Shown here: positions 15,112 through 20,861 of the stretch, in pieces
How positions within the stretch are numbered: the first letter of the stretch is position 1
Layout: the number at the start of each line of letters is the position of its first letter
Origin: CAZXSK01 sp964642855
Lineage (GTDB): Bacteria; Planctomycetota; Phycisphaerae; SM23-33
NCBI GenBank assembly: GCA_964642855.1
Contig: CAZXSK010000066.1
Span: 1-20,861, forward strand
Reading direction: 5' to 3'
Length of the DNA stretch: 20,861 nucleotides
Program-made: the position numbers and the translations under genes
Notes under the pieces: model-generated
Told to the model about the DNA's origin: nothing
The model's database searches: none
Seen by the model: the letters and a program-made list of their open reading frames with translations, nothing else

Positions 15112-16419
15112 ATGGCCAAGAGTAAGAAGAACGAAGTCGCTGCGGGGATCGTGGTGGTCCTCTCACTGGTGATGGGGCTGGGGATCGTCCTGTGGATGGG
15201 GGCGGCTGACCTGTTCCGCAAGACCGGCCAGGAGGTCTACTTCTTCGTGCCCCAGAGCTTCGGCAGCACCGGTCTGCAGGAAGGGGCGTTGGTGACCTCC
15301 GGAGACGAGCGGATCGGCCGGGTGGCCGATATCCGTCTGGAACCTGAAACCCGGCGCTGTCTGTACGTGGTTCAGTTGGAATCCGAGAACATCCGGATTC
15401 GGTCCGACGCCTCGGCCGTGGTCGTCGCTCCGGCCATCGGCGTGCCCAAGCTGGTGGTGCGCGATTTCGGTTCGGGCGAGAAACTCGCCAACGCCGACCA
15501 CCCCGTGCTGATCCACGGGGGTCTGGACCGGGTGATGATCGATCTCGCGCAGATCAGCAAGGAGATTAACGACATCGCCCGGAGGATCAAGAGCGAACTG
15601 GACCCGAATTACGATCCCGGGATCCTGGCGAAGGTGCACACGGTCGTGGAGAGTCTCCAGGGCACGTCGCAGGACGTGGCTGCGATTGCCGGCAGCCTGC
15701 GCAATGAAACCGATCCCAACCGGCCGGACTCGCTGATGTCCGGCGCCCATGCGGTGGTCGCCGATGCGACGCACATCAGCGGGGCCCTTCGAAGGGAGAC
15801 CGACGCGAACCAGCCCGGGACAATGGTCGCCAAGGTCCACAAGACACTCGACGATGTCAACCACATGACGGCCGACGCTAACGAGATCGTCAGCGACGCG
15901 AAACCGGTGGTGAAGAAGATCACCCAATCGACACTTCGCACTGTCGAGAAGGTGGAGAAATACGTCAACGAGGACGTCAAAGAGATCCTCGCAACGGTGC
16001 GCGAGACCAACACCAAGATCCTACGGATCGCTGCGAATTTCGAGCGGGTCTCCCAAGAGGCCAATCAGATCGTGGTGCTCAACCGCGAGAATATTGACGG
16101 TATCATCGATGACATGGCCCAGGTAGCCGGAAATCTCAAGGCTACCAGCAAGGAAGTGCGTCGCAACCCGTGGCGGCTGATCCACAAGCCCAGCGACAAG
16201 GAGATCCGCACGCAGGACATCTACGACGCCGCAAGGGCGTTCTCTCAGGGGGCCAGTGAATTCGAACGGGCGACCAGCAAGCTCAAGACGATCCTCAAGC
16301 AGCATCCCGACGGCGTGGACCCCGACGATCCCGACATCGAGAAGATCCGCAAGCAGGTAGAGGAGTCGTTCCGCAGGTACATGAAGCTCGAACAGCAGCT
16401 TTGGAACGAACTGGAATAG
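15112..16419 (+). CDS. mlaD: MCE-domain (MlaD-like) lipid-binding protein with long repeat-containing tail
   Basis: MlaD-type proteins are anchored in the inner membrane and form a hexameric periplasmic ring that carries lipid from MlaE. One membrane segment is at residues 10-30 and one MCE domain at about 38-137. Residues 150-435 form a long, mostly helical and charged region. Within it, three similar units begin at about 159, 196 and 226, each with a (I/L)-(R/K)-x-E-x-D-x-N core and a later HxV/HK helix. E. coli MlaD is only 183 aa, so this resembles longer Mce/PqiB/LetB-like or actinobacterial forms able to reach across the periplasm. I start at the ATG at 15112, with GGAG nine bases upstream; an upstream TTG would break the signal-like N-terminus. 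The last residues may touch the outer membrane. Confidence 0.88.
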   Translation: MAKSKKNEVAAGIVVVLSLVMGLGIVLWMGAADLFRKTGQEVYFFVPQSFGSTGLQEGALVTSGDERIGRVADIRLEPETRRCLYVVQLESENIRIRSDASAVVVAPAIGVPKLVVRDFGSGEKLANADHPVLIHGGLDRVMIDLAQISKEINDIARRIKSELDPNYDPGILAKVHTVVESLQGTSQDVAAIAGSLRNETDPNRPDSLMSGAHAVVADATHISGALRRETDANQPGTMVAKVHKTLDDVNHMTADANEIVSDAKPVVKKITQSTLRTVEKVEKYVNEDVKEILATVRETNTKILRIAANFERVSQEANQIVVLNRENIDGIIDDMAQVAGNLKATSKEVRRNPWRLIHKPSDKEIRTQDIYDAARAFSQGASEFERATSKLKTILKQHPDGVDPDDPDIEKIRKQVEESFRRYMKLEQQLWNELE

Positions 16420-16459
16420 CAGAAGTAGACCCGGCGGGAAGGAAACCCTCAGCGGCAGT

Positions 16460-18256
16460 CTACGTGGTGGGGCATTGCCCGAGTTCTTCGCGAAGTCGGT
16501 CGATCAGGGCGGAGAATTCCTTGCGGTTCTCGTCGCTCAGCGAGGCCAGCGCTTCGTGTGCCCTGAGAATTCTCATCTCGCTGCCGTCTCCGGCCTGCGG
16601 GGCAGCTCGGCTCACCGGTGACATGTCGGCCGGCATGGAGCGACCGCCGTCGGATGCGAAGTGATCGATCACCCGGTTCATGCCCAGTTCGCTGAACAGG
16701 TCGCTGACCTCTTCGTGGATTCCCTGGATCTTGAGGGGCACATTGAGTTGCTCTGCCTTTTCGACCAGTTCCTGGATGGTCCCCAGGAACGTGCTGTCAA
16801 GGTACCCGCAGCTGGAGAGATCCAGCGTCAGCGCGTGGTGCTGGTCCAACTCTGAGAGGCACCGATCGTGGAACGGTGCGCAGTTCATCCAGTTGGCTCT
16901 GCCCTCCAGGCGGACCATGGTTCCGGCTTCGTCAGTCCCTACCGACACCGTGGCGTGGCCGGCGGAGACTGGTGCCTGCTTCTGGCCTGACTGCGGCGCG
17001 CCGTTGTCCACCGCCGACGGGGAGCCGTCGGTACCCAGCAGCAGCAGCGTGATGTCGTCTTCCTGACCCCCGTGGCGACGACGGGCGGCGAGATCCAGCA
17101 GGTCATACAGCGCGTCGGATCCGTTGCGATCGGGCTGGGCGAGGATTCCGCCCATGGCCGTCTCCTCGATGGAGCTCTCCTGGCTGGCGGTCTCCAGCAG
17201 GCCGTCGGTGTACAGCAGCAGCCGATCGCCCGCTTCCAGCTTCAGGCTGCACTGGGAGAAGCTGGCTTCACGCGAAAGCCCGAGGGCGGGCCCGGTAGGG
17301 TCCAGCCGCTGGAGTTCGCCCGACGCACGCTGCACCAGCGGGGCGGGATGTCCCGCCGATGCGAACTGCAATTCGTGAGTCTGCGTGTCCAGCAGGCAGT
17401 ACGCTGCCGTTACAAACAGACCCGGGGCTTTGCATTCGTCCACCAGCGCACGGTTGACGCACTCGAAGACCTCGGCCGGACGCGTCGGCTTGGGCGGCAG
17501 GCCGATCGTCAGCGGGATGCGGTGCTTGAACAGCACCGCCAGCATCGCAGCGCTGACCCCGTGACCGGCTGCATCGGCGACATACGCCACAAGGTGCCGG
17601 TCGTCGAGGCGGACGATGTCGTACAGGTCTCCGCCGACGTTCTGACTGGGGCGGTAGATCGTATCGACCGACAGGTTTTCGACATCGGGCACCACCCGCG
17701 GCAGCAGGGCACGCTGAATGAGCTCGGCTCGACGCAGATCCTCCTGGATGACGTCCGCCTGTTTGCGAAGCAGACGACACGCCTGCTGAAGTTGCGTGAC
17801 CTGCTGGGCGAGCTGAACGTTGCGCTCCTCGATGTCGCGGAGCAGCCCCAGACGCTCGGTCTCCAGAAGCTTCTGGCGCAGCGCGTTGCGGACGGTTACC
17901 AGAAACGAGTCGATCGACCGCATCGGCTTGGTGATGTAGTCGAAAGCCCCGAGATGTACCGCCCGGACGGCGTCCTGGAAGGTTCCCTTGCCCGACAGGA
18001 TCAGCCAGACCGCGCCAGGACATTCCTCCTGGGCCCACTGCATCAGCGTCATACCCCCCATCCGGGGCATCGACAGATCCGTTATGACCAGATCGATCTC
18101 TTCGCTTCGCAGGATGTCCTGGGCCTCCAGACCGTCACCGGCCTGATGAAGACGGTAGTCCTCGGACATCTCCAGGGCATGAACCAGAAGTGTGCGGATC
18201 GATTCCTCGTCGTCAACGATGAGGATACTGGGCAGGCGATCGCTGGCTGATTTCAT
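16460..18256 (-). CDS. REC-coiled coil-PP2C(SpoIIE)-STAS phosphatase
   Basis: This 598-aa cytosolic protein is a response regulator fused to a SpoIIE/RsbU-type serine phosphatase. The REC domain (about 10-125) has D15-D16, phospho-acceptor D60 in VITDLSMP, S89 and K110. A coiled coil (130-185) links it to the PP2C domain (200-410), with metal-binding D210 in GGDLYD, D228 in VADAAGHG, D351 in YTDGL, and QEDDITLL (398-405). A STAS domain (about 435-535) has LDSTFLG (486-492) at the phosphorylation loop. A helical tail ends the protein. PP2C enzymes of this type dephosphorylate STAS antagonists. GGGAGG, seven bases before the ATG at 18256, sets the start. It converges on the Mla run, with only 40 bases between the two stop codons. 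Confidence 0.93.
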   Translation of the reverse strand: MKSASDRLPSILIVDDEESIRTLLVHALEMSEDYRLHQAGDGLEAQDILRSEEIDLVITDLSMPRMGGMTLMQWAQEECPGAVWLILSGKGTFQDAVRAVHLGAFDYITKPMRSIDSFLVTVRNALRQKLLETERLGLLRDIEERNVQLAQQVTQLQQACRLLRKQADVIQEDLRRAELIQRALLPRVVPDVENLSVDTIYRPSQNVGGDLYDIVRLDDRHLVAYVADAAGHGVSAAMLAVLFKHRIPLTIGLPPKPTRPAEVFECVNRALVDECKAPGLFVTAAYCLLDTQTHELQFASAGHPAPLVQRASGELQRLDPTGPALGLSREASFSQCSLKLEAGDRLLLYTDGLLETASQESSIEETAMGGILAQPDRNGSDALYDLLDLAARRRHGGQEDDITLLLLGTDGSPSAVDNGAPQSGQKQAPVSAGHATVSVGTDEAGTMVRLEGRANWMNCAPFHDRCLSELDQHHALTLDLSSCGYLDSTFLGTIQELVEKAEQLNVPLKIQGIHEEVSDLFSELGMNRVIDHFASDGGRSMPADMSPVSRAAPQAGDGSEMRILRAHEALASLSDENRKEFSALIDRLREELGQCPTT

Positions 18257-18545
18257 GGAAGCACCTCCCACAAGGTGCATTGCTTTCTCGCGAGGTCGGT
18301 AACGGACACCCCGTCGGCTGCTGGTCCATTCTATGCGCTGCCCCGTCTGCGGATACGACCCCAGGCAATTTCCAGGACGCGCCCATGTTCATGTCGGATG
18401 GCGCAGGTACGGTTTTTCGCAGGAATGACGAAAACCCAGCGGTTTCCGGAAGGTTTCTCCCCTATCAGTGCAGGCAGATGGGGCTGTTGGTGCAGTTGCC
18501 CATAGGGCGAATCCCGCAGTCACTCACGAGCTGCCCCCGAGGCCG
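18257..18545. other. Intergenic region with an inverted repeat
   Basis: This 289-base gap separates two minus-strand genes. I see no supported gene. TAGAAT read on the minus strand at 18333-18328 is a -10 candidate for the phosphatase gene, but no acceptable -35 sits above it. TTTTCG (18414-18419) and CGAAAA (18429-18434) form an inverted repeat with a nine-base spacer, extended by a G-G/C-C pair; it is AT-rich and lacks terminator character, so it could be an operator. Confidence 0.4.
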
Positions 18546-19904
18546 CTATCGGATCTGTCGGTACAGCTCGAACGTCTCGGCGGCGATCCCGGAAATGCTC
18601 ACCCTGTCATAGCCCCGGATCGATGTGCGGAGGGTGTCCTCAAGCCGGGACGACCAGCGGTTGGCGATCCCGTCCGTTCCGAGCATCATCCCGAGGATCG
18701 ACCCCACCGTCGCTCCGTTGCAGTCAGTGTCGAAGCAAGGCTGAACCGCCCGGCAGATGCTCAGGCCGAAATCCCCCTCGCCGTAGAGCATCGCGGTGGT
18801 GCAGATCACGGCGTTGGAGTTGGTGTGGCACCAGTCGTGGGCGCTGTGCTCGTTCCACCGCTCGTGAATCCGTGCGACGGCCTGGTCGTACGTCAGTCCC
18901 TGCTCCCGCCAGTCGATTGCTTCGGTCACGTCCGCATGAAGCCGGCTGGTGTGGGGAATCTCCGAAAGCCCCACCTCGATCACCGCCCGCGGATCGTCTT
19001 CGTGAGCCGCCGCCGCGATCATCGCCGCCACGAACATCTCCCCGTAAATCCCGTTGCCGACGTGGCTGATCGACGCATCCCGCCAGGCAAACTCCGCAGC
19101 CCGTTCCGGCTGGCCCGCCGCCGTGTAGGCCAGCCCGTCGGCCCGGATCTGCGCGCCGATCCACTCGCGATACGGATTGCGGTGCGTCGCGCTCCCCGGG
19201 GGCTGGATGTGCAGCGAGAGATTCCGGTAGGCCACGCGCTCGGCAGTGCAGGTACTCACCAGGGGGAGGTTCTCCAGCCAGAACTGACCGACGTCGGCGG
19301 GTGTGAAGTCCGCCCCGCAGGTCTTGACGATCAGCATGCCCGCGGTCGTGTAGTTCGTGTCGTCGTCGACGGGCATACAGTCCACATCATCGTACCCGCT
19401 TCGTTGGACGACATCCGGGAACGTTTCGGCCACCTCGCCGTCGGCACCGAAGCGAATGTAGTCTCGGACCGGCCATTGACTGGTCGCCTTGAGGAACGGC
19501 CAGAACCGCTCGGACTTCACGCCCTCCGCAGCTTTGCCCAGCAGGCAGCCGATGCACCGCCCCAACCACGCACCTTCGATGCGATCGCGCATGGCTTGCT
19601 CGGGCAGCGGGTCGGCATACCTTCGGACGCCCTCCGGCCGGAGTTGACGGATCCCCTGCAGGTCCGACGGCTCCTGGTATCGGTAATCGTTACGCCTGGG
19701 CAACTCGCAGCAGCGGTCGAGCAGGGCCTCGGCCTGGCGCTGTCCGTCGGGGGTCCACAGCCATTCATCGCCCCGTTCCATCAGCCGCTGAAACTCGTCG
19801 CCAACGTCATGGACTTCTCTGCCTTCCTCCTGGAGTTGCTTCCATTCGATCTCCAGATCCTCTCGGCTGATCCAAAGCCATTGATTCTGCACGCGATCCG
19901 CCAT
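18546..19904 (-). CDS. ADP-ribosylglycohydrolase-family protein
   Basis: This family (DraG/ARH3 type) removes ADP-ribose from proteins or related substrates with a two-metal centre. GAWLGRCIGCLLGKAAEG (111-128) is the N-terminal family motif, PVDDDTNYT (178-186) supplies metal-binding aspartates, and FDTDCNGATVGSILGMMLG (391-409) the C-terminal ones. The protein is 452 aa, longer than DraG (about 300), mainly through a charged N-terminal extension of about 105 residues with several Trp and an internal CC. Many environmental members have unknown substrates, possibly carbohydrates. It is transcribed divergently from the ThuA-like gene, another family linked to sugar use, which favours a catabolic role over reversal of protein ADP-ribosylation. 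The ribosome binding site GAGAGA is weak. Confidence 0.88.
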   Translation of the reverse strand: MADRVQNQWLWISREDLEIEWKQLQEEGREVHDVGDEFQRLMERGDEWLWTPDGQRQAEALLDRCCELPRRNDYRYQEPSDLQGIRQLRPEGVRRYADPLPEQAMRDRIEGAWLGRCIGCLLGKAAEGVKSERFWPFLKATSQWPVRDYIRFGADGEVAETFPDVVQRSGYDDVDCMPVDDDTNYTTAGMLIVKTCGADFTPADVGQFWLENLPLVSTCTAERVAYRNLSLHIQPPGSATHRNPYREWIGAQIRADGLAYTAAGQPERAAEFAWRDASISHVGNGIYGEMFVAAMIAAAAHEDDPRAVIEVGLSEIPHTSRLHADVTEAIDWREQGLTYDQAVARIHERWNEHSAHDWCHTNSNAVICTTAMLYGEGDFGLSICRAVQPCFDTDCNGATVGSILGMMLGTDGIANRWSSRLEDTLRTSIRGYDRVSISGIAAETFELYRQIR

Positions 19905-19943
19905 GGTGTCTCTCTATGTCGAAGGTCTCGATCTGTCGCTGCC

Positions 19944-19971
19944 ATGGTAACCGCAGGCGGAAAGGAAGCAA
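19944..19971 (-). promoter_or_regulatory. Possible promoter for the ADP-ribosylglycohydrolase gene
   Basis: On the minus strand TTGCTT (19971-19966), a 16-base spacer and TACCAT (19949-19944) make a moderate sigma-70 match. Transcription would start near 19937, about 33 bases before the ATG. Confidence 0.35.
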
Positions 19972-20002
19972 TACCGCCTTCGCTTTGCGTCCGACTGCGT
20001 TG

Positions 20003-20031
20003 TTGAGCCGCCGGCGCCGGCGACGTATGCT
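20003..20031 (+). promoter_or_regulatory. Promoter for the ThuA-like gene
   Basis: TTGAGC (20003-20008), a 17-base GC-rich spacer and TATGCT (20026-20031) fit a housekeeping promoter. Transcription would start near 20038, about 31 bases before the ATG at 20069. It lies about 30 bases from the divergent promoter candidate, so one regulator could control both genes. Confidence 0.45.
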
Positions 20032-20068
20032 GGCAGCGGCGGGATGGATTCTCAGCGAAAGGAAGCAC

Positions 20069-20707
20069 ATGGCCAGTCAGAAGATCTCAGTAGTGGTAGC
20101 AGGGACCGACAAATGGCACGACGTCCTCGGCGGGGGACAGGCAATCCAGCGAATACTCGTCAGCGAAGGAATTCTCGCGACTCTGGAGATCGGGCTCGAA
20201 CGGTTCGACGAAGACCGCTTCTGCGATGCTGCCGCCTACGTGGTCTACGCGATGAGACCAGCCATGCGCCCCGAGGCCCAGGAGGCGCTCGCAGCCCGGG
20301 TCGCCGATGGCACGGGGCTGGTAGTCCTGCATGCGAGCAATGTCGTCGTAGACCCCCAGACGATGTCGACCTGGCTTTCGGTGGCCGGCAGCGTCTTTGA
20401 GAGGCACGGGCCTTTCGACGCGCTCTCGGTCCGCGTGGACCAACCGAATCACCCGGTCACGGAAGGGGTGAATGATTTCTGCATCGACGACGAGCCCTAC
20501 GAGGTAGCTCTCACGGTCGACGACGCGGATATCCTGGCCAGTCTGGATGTCGACGGCGAGCGCAAGCCCATGGTGTACGTTCGCGATCACGGGAAGGGCA
20601 GGGTCTGCTACATCGCCCTCGGCCACGACGGAAGGGCGTGGTCGCACCCAGCATTCCAGCGCCTGGTCGTGCAGGCCGCCCGGTGGGCCGGCCGGTTCGA
20701 CGATTAG
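20069..20707 (+). CDS. ThuA-like domain protein (trehalose-utilisation family)
   Basis: ThuA proteins have a class I glutamine-amidotransferase-like fold and are linked to sugar use; ThuA of Sinorhizobium takes part in trehalose catabolism. Typical segments are GTGLVVLHAS (81-90), NHPVTEGVNDFCIDDEPYE (127-145) and YIALGHDGRAWSHPAFQRLV (181-200). The protein is 212 aa, normal for the family, with no signal peptide, so it is probably cytosolic. I chose the ATG at 20069 because AAAGGAAG lies just upstream and the Rossmann-like first strand KISVVVAG follows at once; longer in-frame starts give an arginine-rich, unconserved leader. The reaction is unknown for most members. Confidence 0.85.
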   Translation: MASQKISVVVAGTDKWHDVLGGGQAIQRILVSEGILATLEIGLERFDEDRFCDAAAYVVYAMRPAMRPEAQEALAARVADGTGLVVLHASNVVVDPQTMSTWLSVAGSVFERHGPFDALSVRVDQPNHPVTEGVNDFCIDDEPYEVALTVDDADILASLDVDGERKPMVYVRDHGKGRVCYIALGHDGRAWSHPAFQRLVVQAARWAGRFDD

Positions 20708-20738
20708 TTCCTACCCGGTCTCAGCCGGCGGATCCTGC

Positions 20739-20767
20739 TTGACCCGTTTCTCAGGCAGGGGTAGATT
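20739..20767 (+). promoter_or_regulatory. Strong sigma-70-type promoter for the tRNA
   Basis: TTGACC (20739-20744), exactly 17 bases and TAGATT (20762-20767) form the best full promoter in the window, matching five of six and four of six consensus bases. Transcription would start near 20774, about 15 bases before the tRNA. Confidence 0.65.
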
Positions 20768-20788
20768 CGCATCGGGCACACGCCCCTC

Positions 20789-20861
<73 letters not shown>

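Noticed and set aside
18468..20006. Long plus-strand frame opposite the ADP-ribosylglycohydrolase gene
   Set aside because: The minus-strand product carries all family motifs; this frame has none and is an antisense artefact.

Overview
The window looks like chromosomal DNA from a GC-rich diderm bacterium. I favour the phylum Planctomycetota, Phycisphaerae-like, but this is inference. The signs are a response-regulator/PP2C/STAS fusion protein, a small HEAT-repeat lipoprotein, a rhomboid protease with a charged C-terminal module, an ADP-ribosylglycohydrolase/ThuA pair, and a complete Mla-type outer-membrane lipid transporter. Gene density is high, intergenic gaps are short, and many starts are GTG or TTG. 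I see no insertion sequence, phage gene, CRISPR array or rRNA.

Region 1 (1-888) is mostly non-coding. It holds one plausible 77-codon gene with a good ribosome binding site, followed by hairpins. Region 2 (889-4203, minus strand) is a dxr-rseP operon: the MEP-pathway reductoisomerase and a four-PDZ site-2 protease. Region 3 (4415-5881, plus) starts at a promoter whose predicted transcript begins on the ATG. It encodes an ADP-ribose-pyrophosphatase-like Nudix enzyme and a rhomboid protease. Region 4 (6006-12068, plus) has threonine synthase (thrC), then a tight run of dapB, a second Nudix hydrolase, a trypsin-like lipoprotein, a methyltransferase, threonine aldolase and endonuclease V.

Region 5 (12164-16419, plus) is the most interesting part. 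A HEAT-repeat lipoprotein, an RsbW/SpoIIAB-like HATPase kinase, a SpoIIAA/MlaB-like STAS protein, MlaE permease, MlaF ATPase and an MCE/MlaD protein lie in one run; the first four are joined by overlapping start and stop codons. Facing this run, 40 bases away, is a REC-coiled coil-PP2C(SpoIIE)-STAS phosphatase (16460-18256, minus). Kinase, antagonist, phosphatase and lipid transporter therefore sit side by side. This suggests that lipid traffic between the membranes may be controlled by phosphorylation of the transporter's STAS subunit.

Region 6 (18257-20861) has a non-coding gap, an ADP-ribosylglycohydrolase (minus), a divergent ThuA-like protein (plus), and a tRNA with anticodon CAU that runs to the last base of the window behind a good sigma-70-type promoter.
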